Positions 55,196 to 64,000 of a stretch of 64,000 nucleotides of DNA are shown piece by piece (within the stretch, counting starts at the first letter, position 1; the number at the start of each line of letters is the position of its first letter). The DNA comes from Saprospiraceae bacterium (GTDB taxonomy: Bacteria; Bacteroidota; Bacteroidia; Chitinophagales; Saprospiraceae). The notes under the pieces were generated by a model. It ran no database searches and was not told the DNA's origin. It saw only the letters and a list, made by a program, of their open reading frames with translations. Both the position numbers and the translations under genes were made by a program. Where the stretch lies: NCBI GenBank assembly GCA_028280415.1, contig JANQLV010000079.1, positions 1 to 64,000 on the forward strand, in the 5' to 3' direction.

Positions 55196-56059
55196 CTACA
55201 GGGATTTTATGGTTTCTTTTAAAGCCGGGATGTAACTTCTGGATACCGGAATTATTTGTTTTGAGTGCCTCAACAGCAATTGCATGCCCTGAGTATTCCC
55301 GGATATTTTAGATACCTGATTAAGATTTACAATGTAGGATCGATGTACTCGTAAAAAAGGTAAGGCCAGCCTTTCAGCAGCTTTTTTCAGCGTAAAGCGT
55401 ATCAAAGTTTCTTCTGTTTCCCGATTTTCATTTTTTAAACAGACCACATTCACATAATTATCCTCTGCTTTTAAATAAAGAACGGACGAAGCTTCAAACC
55501 GATGAAAACCTTTTTCACCAGTGGCAGTGTTGAAAGTGATATAGCCCTCCTGTTCAACAGTTTTCAGAGCCGTATTCAAATCTGTATTCGAGCCTCTTGC
55601 AAGAGCGGCTTTCAGAGCTGCAATATAAAAGATAAAGGCAAGAATGATCGCTGGAATCAAACCAATGAATGAGGCGTGCAAAATGGTAGTAGATAAGGAA
55701 CTAACGGACTGACCATTCAGTAGGTTCTGTAGCATTTGATGTACAATAGCAACCATTGTAGTCAGGCAAAAATACCCGAGTAAAAAATGATAGAAATACC
55801 AACGTTGAATTTTTAGCAGCCGGTTAACCCAGGGAAAGATCCACTTCAACAAAATGAAAATGGTGATAAAATAGATCAGGGTAAAACCCAATATGACCAG
55901 ATACTTATTGGAAACTGTTATATTAAAATTGAAAGGCTCTAATAAAACGAATATCAGATAAATTATAGCACAGGCAATCCCCAGACCTTTTGCAATCTCT
56001 CCTGATTTCAGCTCCTTTCTGGGAACGGACCGTGTCAGATAATTCTTTATACTCCGCAT
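55196..56059 (-). CDS. membrane-anchored LytTR transcription regulator
   Basis: From ATG 56059 the product has 287 residues. Four membrane helices (about 25-170) come first (LGIACAIIYLIFVLLEPFNF, YLVILGFTLIYFITIFILLK). A LytTR DNA-binding domain follows (about 190-287: VLYLKAEDNYVNVVCLKN, FLRVHRSYIVNLNQVSKISG). No kinase or receiver is present, so the sensor may be the membrane part itself. The ATG at 56113 would add 18 residues without a matching pattern and almost meet the divergent gene. The target is probably the PDZ gene opposite, across a dyad just before its start. Confidence 0.82.
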   Translation of the reverse strand: MRSIKNYLTRSVPRKELKSGEIAKGLGIACAIIYLIFVLLEPFNFNITVSNKYLVILGFTLIYFITIFILLKWIFPWVNRLLKIQRWYFYHFLLGYFCLTTMVAIVHQMLQNLLNGQSVSSLSTTILHASFIGLIPAIILAFIFYIAALKAALARGSNTDLNTALKTVEQEGYITFNTATGEKGFHRFEASSVLYLKAEDNYVNVVCLKNENRETEETLIRFTLKKAAERLALPFLRVHRSYIVNLNQVSKISGNTQGMQLLLRHSKQIIPVSRSYIPALKETIKSL

Positions 56060-56097
56060 ATTACAAAGATAACTCTTGTGATCCAAAATAACTTTTG

Positions 56098-56128
56098 AAT
56101 CGTAAGTCTTCAAAAAAATATTACGATT
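56098..56128. promoter_or_regulatory. dyad between the LytTR regulator and the PDZ gene
   Basis: AATCGTAA (56098-56105) and TTACGATT (56121-56128) form a perfect 8-bp inverted pair across 15 bases, ending at the base before the ATG of the PDZ gene. It could be the LytTR binding site or a leader hairpin that hides the start region. Confidence 0.5.
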
Positions 56129-57244
56129 ATGAAAAAGTTATTTTTACTACTGATCACTTTGAATTTGGGCTCAGCCCTATTTTCTCAATCCCCAAACCAT
56201 CCTTCCAGAGCTTTTCTGGGAGTCAACAGTAATCACATTGACCAGGCAAAAGCTGAAGCTCTGGGTTTTGATACCCCTTACGGTGCTTATATTACTCAGG
56301 TATACGAAAATACTACCGCCGAAAAGGCAGGAATTCAACCCTTCGATTATCTGACCGGTATAAATAATAAAGCCTTTACTGCTTCTCGAAGATTCCAGCA
56401 TGTGATGAGCGAATACAATGCCGGAGAGCAGGCCACAATACAGATGATTCGCGGAAATCAGGCGATGTCAATCCCGGTTACTTTCGGTAAGCAAAGCGAT
56501 GCGATCTATCGGAAAATTCCAAAGGAAGAGGAACCCTTTCTTGGCGTCAAGCAGGATCATTATAACTGGAAAGAAAATATACCCGGTGTAAAAGTGCAAA
56601 TTGTTGAAAAATCAGCTGCCGAACAAATGGATTTACAGGACAATGATATCATCACGGCTATCAACGGACAACAGATAATCGACTGGCATGATCTCGGAAA
56701 TATGATCGATAATATGAAACCGGGTGATCCAATCAGCATAGATTTCCTAAGAGATGGAAAAACCATGTCGGCACAAACCAATATCAAATCCTATGGCGAA
56801 ACTTATATGGTACATGATAAGCAGGAAACAAAGGTGATGGAGGAAGAAGAGGCAAAACCCGCTGAAGAAATTGAACAAGCGTTTTCCGTAAACATGGAAG
56901 AAGCCCTGGAGATGGAAAATATAAGCCAACAGGAAGCAGATGATATGAAGAAGAAAGTGGGGGTAGATATGCCAATCATCAATAATCTGGAAATCGAGAA
57001 ACTAAATATTTTTCCAAACCCCAATGATGGTCTTTTTAATTTAATGTTCGAACTGCCCAATCGCGGTCAGACCAGTATTCGAATTTTTAATAGTGTAGGA
57101 AAACTGGTCTATCAAAATGACCTGCAGCAGTTTAGTGGCGTATTTAAAGACCGAATTGATATTTCCGGTCGGGCGAAGGGTTTTTATTTCTTAGCGATCA
57201 ACCAGGATGGTAAATCCATCACCAAAAAGGTTGCGCTACAATAA
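56129..57244 (+). CDS. double-PDZ secreted protein with T9SS tail (second copy)
   Basis: The 371-residue product has a signal peptide ending at FSQ. PDZ domains lie at about 27-115 (AFLGVNSNHIDQAKAEALGF, TAEKAGIQPFDYLTGINNKA) and 135-225 (EPFLGVKQDHYNWKENIPGV, DNDIITAINGQQIIDWHDLG). An acidic linker and a Por_Secre_tail follow (LNIFPNPNDGLFNLMF). Build and tail match the protein at 45725, so these are probably paralogues. It faces the LytTR gene across a 69-base gap and is likely its target. Confidence 0.86.
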   Translation: MKKLFLLLITLNLGSALFSQSPNHPSRAFLGVNSNHIDQAKAEALGFDTPYGAYITQVYENTTAEKAGIQPFDYLTGINNKAFTASRRFQHVMSEYNAGEQATIQMIRGNQAMSIPVTFGKQSDAIYRKIPKEEEPFLGVKQDHYNWKENIPGVKVQIVEKSAAEQMDLQDNDIITAINGQQIIDWHDLGNMIDNMKPGDPISIDFLRDGKTMSAQTNIKSYGETYMVHDKQETKVMEEEEAKPAEEIEQAFSVNMEEALEMENISQQEADDMKKKVGVDMPIINNLEIEKLNIFPNPNDGLFNLMFELPNRGQTSIRIFNSVGKLVYQNDLQQFSGVFKDRIDISGRAKGFYFLAINQDGKSITKKVALQ

Positions 57245-57305
57245 TCAACCGAGTCATTCCGAATTTCGCTTAAGCTCTAATTCGAAATTAAATATTATAG
57301 CGATG

Positions 57306-57377
57306 TTTATTGCAGGTATTGGGTTTTTCGGGATTACCCAAACCCTGCTCCCTGATACCTGCCCCATAAACAATAAA
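57306..57377. repeat. long imperfect inverted repeat
   Basis: TTTATTG and CAATAAA close the outside. Inside, GCAGGTAT pairs with ATACCTGC, and the centre has GGG/CCC runs that fold again. It lies after the PDZ gene and may be a terminator, a REP-like unit or a structured RNA. No T run follows. Confidence 0.5.
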
Positions 57378-57528
57378 TAGTGATATGATATTCCATACTG
57401 GATTTCAAGCAAAATTCGGGATGCCTTATTTTTCCATAGAAAACATCTAGGATTTGTGAGCTAAAAGACGAATCTTCTTTGTTATTTGTTGGATATTAGA
57501 GCAAACATCAGTTTACAAAACTCCAAGT

Positions 57529-58065
57529 ATGAAAATTATTACTCTTGTTCTCTACCTTTTTTTATGCTGCTTAAGCATCAATACGCTCAGTGCCCAAATG
57601 AATAATGAAACAATGGGCAAAATCATTAGTAAGGAAGCCTATGAGGTAGAAGGACGGCTGGGTAACTGGCAATTTATCTACGGACAAAGATTGATCTATG
57701 TCGTTACAGATGAAAGTGCTAACCGCATGCGCATTTTCACTCCGGTAATTGAAGAAGCGAAACTCGAAGAAGATCAACTCAAAAAAATGCTTGAAGCCAA
57801 TTTTCATTCTGCCCTCGATGCAAAGTATTGTTTATATGAAGGTTTAGTCATTACGGTTTACACACATCCGCTAAAAGAATTACAAACCGAACAATTCATC
57901 GATGCACTTCGCCAGGTAGTTACCCTCGCCGATACTTTTGGCAGTTCTTACTCCAGTACTTCAGTCATTTTTAATCCCGGAGGTACTGATGATTCCGATG
58001 AAAAAAGTAAAGAAGATCGAACCAATAAAAAACCCGGCGGCAAGAAAAAAGAGCTCAAGCAATAA
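57529..58065 (+). CDS. hypothetical secreted protein, 178 aa
   Basis: A signal peptide ends at SAQ. The body is mixed alpha/beta (AYEVEGRLGNWQFIYGQRLI, YVVTDESANRMRIFTPVIEE). The end is a basic, Gly-rich, low-complexity tail (EDRTNKKPGGKKKELKQ). No family is recognised. It is a single gene between the inverted repeat and a convergent lipoprotein gene. Confidence 0.72.
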   Translation: MKIITLVLYLFLCCLSINTLSAQMNNETMGKIISKEAYEVEGRLGNWQFIYGQRLIYVVTDESANRMRIFTPVIEEAKLEEDQLKKMLEANFHSALDAKYCLYEGLVITVYTHPLKELQTEQFIDALRQVVTLADTFGSSYSSTSVIFNPGGTDDSDEKSKEDRTNKKPGGKKKELKQ

Positions 58066-58108
58066 TTGATTCCCGAGTTTCGACTATAGTTGTTTGCTCT
58101 TTGTTGAT

Positions 58109-58573
58109 CTAATGCGCAAGTGACAAGCTGGCCAGATCAGTGAATTCTATCGGCTGCTGCTCCTTGATCATGGTTCCCAATTGAAGTTGTGTACAAACTG
58201 TTTCACTGGGGAAAGGGCTTTTACCCTCCGCTTCATCCTTCAAACATACTGCACATACACAAATGACATGTGCTTCGGGTAGCATATCCGTAAAAGTATA
58301 ACTTCTCCCCGGATAGTTTGGATTGGCAGGATTTGTGAAATCGACTACTTGATAAGCACTTCCATTCAGACTAATCATATAATGTATTACCGAAGAAGCG
58401 GAAGCTTCCCAAAACGCCTCTATCGTCCTTTCAGTCTCATTATAAAAAGCATTCAAGTTCATCGGCACTCCACAATCATATTCATCTGTTTCTGCTTTTA
58501 ACACAGGGGTATGTTTTTCAGGAGCTGACCAACATGCACTAAGAATCAGCATACAAAAAAGTAATTTTTTCAT
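58109..58573 (-). CDS. small lipoprotein, 154 aa
   Basis: A lipoprotein signal (lipobox ILSAC) is followed by a domain of about 120 residues with fibronectin-III-like strands (RTIEAFWEASASSVIHYMIS, YTFTDMLPEAHVICVCAVCL). The function is unknown. Upstream, TATTTATTC-A-GAATAAATA (58730-58748) is a 9-bp palindrome with one central base, and TGGAAAGTAT/ATACTTTCCA (58771-58839) form another pair; both lie in its promoter region. Confidence 0.68.
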   Translation of the reverse strand: MKKLLFCMLILSACWSAPEKHTPVLKAETDEYDCGVPMNLNAFYNETERTIEAFWEASASSVIHYMISLNGSAYQVVDFTNPANPNYPGRSYTFTDMLPEAHVICVCAVCLKDEAEGKSPFPSETVCTQLQLGTMIKEQQPIEFTDLASLSLAH

Positions 58574-58852
58574 AGCAAATATATTTTTAAAATAAGAAAA
58601 TACTTAGAGCGCACAGGGCATCGACATCTGCTGTATACTTACATAAGCAAAAAGATTAATTCTTGTAAATTTTTACGGTAGTACTAATTATAAAAAACAA
58701 CAGGGCAGGTTTCTGCTCAGAGCCATAAATATTTATTCAGAATAAATAATGACTCCTGACAAGAAGGTAGTGGAAAGTATATTTAAGTATCTTATCTCAA
58801 TCACTTTTGCTATTGAAAAATCCTCAAACATACTTTCCAAAGGGCAAAGGCA

Positions 58853-61666
58853 TTAGTGAACAACAATTTTCCCACTATTAATTATACCTTTTTCATCTAT
58901 GATAGAGTAAAAATATACTCCGGCAGGTAAAGCGTTTCTATGAAATTCCAATCTATTATTTTCAAATTGATCTCGCCGGATCATCTTTCCCGTAATCTCG
59001 AATACTTGCAATGTATACGGAGCTGTCTGCTCAGAAACTACCTCAAATACCGTAGAGATACTAAAGGGATTAGGATATACTTCTACTGCAAGCTCTGAAT
59101 AGTTGAATGCTCCGACCGATACTGATATATTGCTTTCGCCAATGGTATGTAGAGTTTGATTCGTAATCACCGGCGCATTAAAGTCGAAGAAAATTGCCGC
59201 ATTATTATAGATCTCCGTTCCCAGCGGTAAGTCTCTTTTTTGTCCGACGGAAAATTGTACAAAACCTTTTGAACCTTCCTCGTTTTCAGAAGCGGGAGGC
59301 AGGATGATATCTTTAAAAGTAAAAATAATTTTTCCGCTACCAGATATTTTAAACTCATAACCATGGCTGCTGGCGCCCGGGCGAATCGTCGCAGGATCAA
59401 GGTGTTCTGACAAGACATCCTGAATAACTACTTTATGTGCATCTGCCGTTCCAAGGTTTTGAAAATGAATAATGTAATCTATCGGAATATTCCTTGGAAT
59501 CATATGAACCATACCATGGCCTTCCGGATAAGCCCCTTTAATATTGGGATCATAGGAAGCTACTACCTCCTGGCAGGAAATATCTTTAAAAAGATCGGCA
59601 TCATCCAGGGGATATTGATTAACAAAACCCAGACTCTGCTCTCCATTCAAACCTTCTCCACAAGCTTCTATAAAGGCAGAGGGCATAGACAAGCCAGGAT
59701 GGAAAGGTTCTTGTAGCGTTTCCAATCGATAGAATGTACCATCAGCTACCTGAGGAATTACAACAGAGTCCTGTGGTTCTAAAGGTCCGAAATAATCAGA
59801 GTGCATAATCACATCATCTTCTACAACGATATACTCAAGTTCACTAGACATAGTCCCCGTTCCTACATTCCTGATCTTTAGTAAAACTTCTTCTGTTTCA
59901 CATTGAGCGCTAAGTTCCAGGCTTGCACCGGACCAGGCCGGATTGGATGGAAAGCAAAAGCTATCTGGATAAATTCTGGCTTCTGAGCAAAGGGTCCGAC
60001 CAAGCATTTCCGGTTCGCAGGGTAGTTCAATAGAAACATTAAAACTTGTGTCATGCTGTAAATCAACATCCCCGATATCAAAAAGGTAGGTATTCGTTCC
60101 ACTTAATGAGAAGGGAACGGTTGAACCAAGTACCGCCAGATTATCATCAAAATCAATTTCTACCATTACATCTTCAGCGATCACCGTACCACTGTTTCTA
60201 TATCGGACTACCATATTATCCGTCTCGCAAAGCCTGTATTCATTACTGTACATTTTGACTTCCATAACCGGACACAGCACAATACTTTGCACAGAGAAAT
60301 CAACCTGGACTGTATCAAAATTCATATCCAATTCAACCGTCTCCGTCATTACACATGCTTCCCAGTTGGCGTTTGGAGGTACTACACTCACTTCATAGGT
60401 TCCTGTATCCAATTCAATCGAATAATAACCTTGTGAATTACTCGTCCCGTAATAAGTAGTAGTAGAACTTTCCGCTTTTACAATCCAGTCTTCCAGCGCA
60501 GGATCACCAGCATCATTGCTACAATTCTCATTGATATCGTGCAGCACATAGCCTTCAACAAAATTGGTAAATGATACTCCATTAGAGTCGGTTTTGATCA
60601 AATATAAACTTGCATCTTCTCCTTCACCATTAGCTGTTCCGGTAATGATATAGCCACCATCGGGTGTTTGTTTGAAATCCGTAGCATAATCGTTTAAGCT
60701 TCCCCCGTAATCTTTTGTCCATGCAATGCTACCGTTATTATCCGTTTTGATTAGGTACACATCAAAATTACGATTCGCTAATAAAGCAAAACCATTATCC
60801 ATTGTTTTCAGTATATCCACTGCCATTCCAGATGAATAGGTTTGCGTCCAGATCGTATCCAGATTCGAATCGGTTTTGACTAATAGAAGGGATTGTCCGT
60901 CTTCTCCCCAAAAAAGATAATCATCATTATCCACCACCATTTTTCTCACCCGCATAGAAATATCCAGTTGATCCGTCCAGGCAATACTACCATCTGCATT
61001 AATTTTGATAACTGCCGTTTCATAAGGCTGATTAACTGTTGAGAAATCAGTAGAACCAGCAATTAAATATCCTCCATCCGAACTTTCAACTACACTAAAA
61101 TTATAAATATCTCCATCATGATTATAGCTGGTTTCCCAAATCAAATCCCCATTCTCATTAATTTTTCGGATATAAACATTATAATCGAAAATTGAAGGAA
61201 TACCTTTCGCCCCAACGACTATGTAATCTCCATCCGAACTTTGAATGAGATCACTCACTGCCTCATTATAAATGGCATCACCGAATTGATGAGCCCAAAG
61301 CAGGTTACCACTTCCATCCAGTTTGAATAGCTCTATATCTTCTTCGGGTACAGCTGATATGCGATTGCCAAAAACGTAGTTCCCATCGGCACTCTGAATG
61401 ACCCGATGCCCTGCTTTTGCCAATGGTAGGGCGCTTATCTGAAAGCCATCTGAATCTGTTCGCAAAAAGCGTGTATCACCGTTAAATATACTGTAGACAA
61501 CGTATTCATCATTATCAATAAATACAGCCTCGCCAAAAGCAGTTGCATAGCCTTGCATAGGATCAAAGGGCGCCGTGTAGATTCGCTCCCATCCCTGAGC
61601 ATGTAGAAAAGTAGTACAGGTTACCAGAACCAATAGTAGTATAAAGTGGAGATTCCTCGATTTCAT
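58853..61666 (-). CDS. secreted protein with propeller-like repeats, DUF7619 and T9SS tail
   Basis: From ATG 61666 the product has 937 residues with a signal peptide ending at HAQ. Residues about 25-370 are about seven repeats of the form LIKTDSNGSIAWTKDYGG, an outer-strand propeller of the delta-60 type. Residues about 375-460 are a carboxypeptidase-regulatory-like domain (GYVLHDINENCSNDAGDPAL). Residues about 470-850 hold DUF11/DUF7619-like domains (DPNIKGAYPEGHG; IDYIIHFQNLGTADAHKVVI). A Por_Secre_tail ends it (AVEVYPNPFSISTVFE). An in-frame ATG 72 bases upstream has no signal-like start. The function is unknown; a surface-exposed structural role is plausible. Confidence 0.85.
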   Translation of the reverse strand: MKSRNLHFILLLVLVTCTTFLHAQGWERIYTAPFDPMQGYATAFGEAVFIDNDEYVVYSIFNGDTRFLRTDSDGFQISALPLAKAGHRVIQSADGNYVFGNRISAVPEEDIELFKLDGSGNLLWAHQFGDAIYNEAVSDLIQSSDGDYIVVGAKGIPSIFDYNVYIRKINENGDLIWETSYNHDGDIYNFSVVESSDGGYLIAGSTDFSTVNQPYETAVIKINADGSIAWTDQLDISMRVRKMVVDNDDYLFWGEDGQSLLLVKTDSNLDTIWTQTYSSGMAVDILKTMDNGFALLANRNFDVYLIKTDNNGSIAWTKDYGGSLNDYATDFKQTPDGGYIITGTANGEGEDASLYLIKTDSNGVSFTNFVEGYVLHDINENCSNDAGDPALEDWIVKAESSTTTYYGTSNSQGYYSIELDTGTYEVSVVPPNANWEACVMTETVELDMNFDTVQVDFSVQSIVLCPVMEVKMYSNEYRLCETDNMVVRYRNSGTVIAEDVMVEIDFDDNLAVLGSTVPFSLSGTNTYLFDIGDVDLQHDTSFNVSIELPCEPEMLGRTLCSEARIYPDSFCFPSNPAWSGASLELSAQCETEEVLLKIRNVGTGTMSSELEYIVVEDDVIMHSDYFGPLEPQDSVVIPQVADGTFYRLETLQEPFHPGLSMPSAFIEACGEGLNGEQSLGFVNQYPLDDADLFKDISCQEVVASYDPNIKGAYPEGHGMVHMIPRNIPIDYIIHFQNLGTADAHKVVIQDVLSEHLDPATIRPGASSHGYEFKISGSGKIIFTFKDIILPPASENEEGSKGFVQFSVGQKRDLPLGTEIYNNAAIFFDFNAPVITNQTLHTIGESNISVSVGAFNYSELAVEVYPNPFSISTVFEVVSEQTAPYTLQVFEITGKMIRRDQFENNRLEFHRNALPAGVYFYSIIDEKGIINSGKIVVH

Positions 61667-61871
61667 AATTTTAATTTTAAAGACCAATAGTCTTGAGTTT
61701 TCTGATTTAAAGGCTTTTGGAACATTCGCACAAAACAAAAATGCTGAAACAAGGCTTGGTTTTCAAATACATTTTTATCATTTTGCATCAACAATAAATA
61801 TCTTAAAAATCAATAAACACTGATTATCAGTGTCTTACATTTTTTTTTGTCTCAAAAATATTAAGTGCAAA

Positions 61872-63269
61872 ATGCAAAATAGTCGACTATTTGAAGTCTT
61901 TAATACCTTTCAAAAGAAAGAAATCCATGGATTACGGAAATTTGTGCGTTCTCCTTTCTTCAATCAGAGAGCCCATGTGATGGTGCTTTTCGACTATTTG
62001 GTCCATTGTAAATTTGAAAAAAAGCAGGCTCCGATGCGGCAAGAAGCTTATGAAAAGCTATTTCCCGATACTGTTTACGATGATCATAGGCTTCGTTTGA
62101 GTATGAGCTTACTTGTGAAAGTATTTGAAAAATATTTGGTCTGGCAGCAAGTTTCTCAATCGACAAGTGGTACAAAAATTCAGCTGGCTCGAGCTTATCG
62201 GGAACGGAATCTTTCCAGACATTTTACGACTTCCATTGCAGAATTAAAGCAAATCCAAAATAAGCAGATTCTTAGAAACGCTGATTATTATCAACATCAG
62301 TTTGAGCTGTTTCAAGAGGAGTATCTATTCCTTTCGGAGCAAAGCCGAATGGATGATTTGAATCTTCAGCAGGTTCAGGAAAATCTGGACATCGCCTATA
62401 TCACCTCTAAACTCAGACAAAGTTGTTTTTCTATTTCCCATCAAAATATTTCCAAACGGGAATACGATTTTGGTTTACTAACTTCCATTCTTAGTTATAT
62501 TGAGCAAAGCGATTTGTTAGTAATACCGGCTATCTCCGTTTATTATTATTGTTATAATGCATTGATCAATCCTAAAAACTATACTTATTTTGAGCAATTC
62601 AAAAAACTGATTTTTGAACATCAGTCAAAATTTCCCAAGGGTGAGATTCGCGACTTGTTTTTGCTTGCTGCAAATTATTGTATTCGACAGCTTAACCAGG
62701 GGGAAAAACGATTTGCCCGGGAAGGTCTGAGCATTTACAAGGAAGGTTTGAAAAATGAGGTGCTTTTTTTAAACGGGAGTTTATCCCGGTTTACTTATCG
62801 GAATATTGTAGCAAAAGCAATTGTTTCCAAGGATTTTAATTGGGCAGAAAGCTTCATCCAAAAACATACGGAAAAACTTGCCGAAAAATATCGCGAGAGT
62901 ACTTATTGTTTTAATCTCGCCTGGCTGGAATACGAAAGAGGAAATCTCGATAAGGCACTGGAACTCTTACATCAAACCCACTTTGCCGATTTGTTACTCA
63001 ATCTTTCCGCTAAAACTATCGCCATGAAAATATATTATCAGCTGGAAGCCTTTGAATTACTTTATTCTCACCTAGAGGCTATGAAGAAATTTATCAATCG
63101 GAAAGAGCTTATTGCCTATCACAAAAATAATTATATCAATACCATCAAGTTTACAAAAAAGCTGCTGGAACTTCCTCCATCCAGCCGGGAAGCCCGAAAA
63201 GCCCTCCGAGAAGAAATCACCAATACTGCTTCTGTTGCCGAAAAGAACTGGCTTTTATCTCAGTTATAA
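61872..63269 (+). CDS. alpha-helical hypothetical protein, TPR-like, 465 aa
   Basis: From ATG 61872 the product is almost all helices, with no signal or membrane span. The N-terminal 90 residues (LRKFVRSPFFNQRAHVMVLF, LRLSMSLLVKVFEKYLVWQQ) and the C-terminal helical repeats (AESFIQKHTEKLAEKYREST, LAWLEYERGNLDKALELLHQ) match the layout of the 508-aa protein at 1502. The function is unknown. ATG 61872 is preferred over the non-AUG 61830 for position and composition. Confidence 0.78.
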   Translation: MQNSRLFEVFNTFQKKEIHGLRKFVRSPFFNQRAHVMVLFDYLVHCKFEKKQAPMRQEAYEKLFPDTVYDDHRLRLSMSLLVKVFEKYLVWQQVSQSTSGTKIQLARAYRERNLSRHFTTSIAELKQIQNKQILRNADYYQHQFELFQEEYLFLSEQSRMDDLNLQQVQENLDIAYITSKLRQSCFSISHQNISKREYDFGLLTSILSYIEQSDLLVIPAISVYYYCYNALINPKNYTYFEQFKKLIFEHQSKFPKGEIRDLFLLAANYCIRQLNQGEKRFAREGLSIYKEGLKNEVLFLNGSLSRFTYRNIVAKAIVSKDFNWAESFIQKHTEKLAEKYRESTYCFNLAWLEYERGNLDKALELLHQTHFADLLLNLSAKTIAMKIYYQLEAFELLYSHLEAMKKFINRKELIAYHKNNYINTIKFTKKLLELPPSSREARKALREEITNTASVAEKNWLLSQL

Positions 63270-63273
63270 TTTT

Positions 63274-63528
63274 TTAACCCCCACAGTTCCCATAAAATTG
63301 AGTATCGTTGATGCTAAGGATTTGATCCAGGCGAATTTCAGTATCATCAGGTAGAAGCAAAAATTCTTCCTTATTTCTGGTCACCAGGTTTTTGATAATG
63401 CTATTGACAGTTTTTACCGATTGTCCGGGTTCAAAAAAGGCAATTTTCACCGGCTCTTTACGAGAAGCATAAACTTCCAGCACATCGTAGAACTGACAAG
63501 CAATTGGTTTATATTTTTCTTTTTCCAT
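63274..63528 (-). CDS. Rho-binding antiterminator-like protein (Rof family), 84 aa
   Basis: From ATG 63528 the product is a small Sm-like beta barrel: YKPIACQFYDVLEVYASRKE, a hydrophobic strand, IIKNLVTRNKEEFLLLPDDT, then EIRLDQILSIND. This follows the Rof/YaeO pattern, in which the protein binds Rho and lowers termination. It starts 5 bases after the malic enzyme stop, so the two form one transcript. The match is by pattern only and fairly secure. Confidence 0.75.
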   Translation of the reverse strand: MEKEKYKPIACQFYDVLEVYASRKEPVKIAFFEPGQSVKTVNSIIKNLVTRNKEEFLLLPDDTEIRLDQILSINDTQFYGNCGG

Positions 63529-63532
63529 TCTT

Positions 63533-64000
63533 TTAACTTTGCGAAGCCATAGCCGCATTTTTAACAGCACCGGCTACTTTCCAGGCAACTTCTTCATTCA
63601 GAGTAGCCGGAATGACCATTTCCCGCGTCGGATTCGCTACACAATCGGCAATAGCAAAAGCAGCAGCAAGTTTCATACCCGGGGTAATTTTCTTAGCTCT
63701 GGCATCCAGGGCGCCACGGAAAATTCCCGGAAAGCCAAGTACATTATTCACCTGATTCGGCAAATCACTCCGCCCTGTTCCTACAATGGCAGCGCCTCCC
63801 TGATAAGCTTCTTCGGGCATAATTTCCGGAATCGGATTTGCCAAAGCGAAAATAATCGAGTCATCCGCCATCGTAGCAATGTCTTCCTTTTTCAAAATAT
63901 CTCCAATACTCACTCCGATAAAGACATCCGCATCAACGATGGCATCTTTTAAACTACCTTTTTGATTTTCTATATTCGAATAAGTCAGTAATTCCTGTTT
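63533..64000 (-). CDS. NAD(P)-dependent malic enzyme, 3' part only
   Basis: The window ends inside this gene; its start lies beyond base 64000. The visible 155 codons are the NAD-binding and C-terminal part: DADVFIGVSIGDILKKEDI, SIIFALANPIPEIMPEEAYQ, GTGRSDLPNQVNNVLGFPGI, FRGALDARAKKITPGMKLAA, and AIADCVANPTREMVIP. The enzyme converts malate to pyruvate and CO2. No phosphotransacetylase extension follows within the gene (it stops soon after), so this is the short form at its C-terminus. Confidence 0.88.
   Translation of the reverse strand, partial: KQELLTYSNIENQKGSLKDAIVDADVFIGVSIGDILKKEDIATMADDSIIFALANPIPEIMPEEAYQGGAAIVGTGRSDLPNQVNNVLGFPGIFRGALDARAKKITPGMKLAAAFAIADCVANPTREMVIPATLNEEVAWKVAGAVKNAAMASQS

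Overview
The window reads as a chromosome segment from a Bacteroidota bacterium, most likely of the Saprospiria type. The support is indirect but consistent: many secreted proteins end in type IX secretion (T9SS) sorting tails (FPNP-type Por_Secre_tail) or a CHU_C gliding-motility tail. Lipoproteins carry short lipoboxes, there is a TonB-dependent receptor with a carboxypeptidase-like plug, promoters of the TAnnTTTG type appear, and Shine-Dalgarno signals are generally weak or absent. No tRNA, rRNA, CRISPR array or intact insertion sequence was seen.

Region 1 (about 1-14.8 kb) is accessory DNA. It opens with a broken gene for a lipoprotein with a cysteine-rich tail, a small helix-turn-helix gene and a 508-residue alpha-helical protein. 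It then carries an RHS polymorphic-toxin locus: a small T9SS protein, a 2380-residue RHS/YD-repeat protein with an HExxH metallopeptidase-like tip, and a lipoprotein that may be its immunity protein. Downstream are a duplicated scrap of RHS core, a displaced (orphan) RHS tip with a LysM-like domain, a CPBP membrane protease that may be its immunity partner, a truncated XRE regulator, and a frameshifted remnant that may be a third tip. Each of the two intact tip cassettes ends in the same sequence element followed by an intrinsic terminator.

Region 2 (14.8-33.2 kb) holds cell-envelope and secreted enzymes: a serine hydrolase joined to what looks like a GH3 C-terminal remnant, a DacB/PBP4-type carboxypeptidase, a two-helix potassium channel, and a secreted phospholipase-D-type nuclease. 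It also has a MazG-like hydrolase, an LpxH-like phosphoesterase with an altered active-site motif next to a receiver-less winged-helix protein, and a possible phosphate-ester scavenging set (phytase-like choice-of-anchor I protein, TonB receptor, beta-helix lipoprotein, PhoB-like regulator without a kinase).

Region 3 (33.4-45.7 kb) has a giant CHU_C surface protein, PsuG (pseudouridine-5'-phosphate glycosidase), a SigK/RskA-like sigma and anti-sigma pair divergent from a fasciclin protein, a PfkB-family sugar kinase that could pair with PsuG, and a 1-kb gap with a decayed small gene.

Region 4 (45.7-64 kb) has a one-way cluster of DUF6624 protein, BlaI repressor, M56 BlaR1-like protease and double-PDZ T9SS protein. 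Three near-perfect 16-bp palindromes lie in front of it, one exactly between candidate promoter boxes. Then come a lipoprotein, a TPR plus S15-peptidase operon, a membrane LytTR regulator divergent from a second double-PDZ protein with a dyad between them, a DUF7619 T9SS protein, a 465-residue protein resembling the one in region 1, a Rho-binding antiterminator and the 3' part of a malic enzyme gene.
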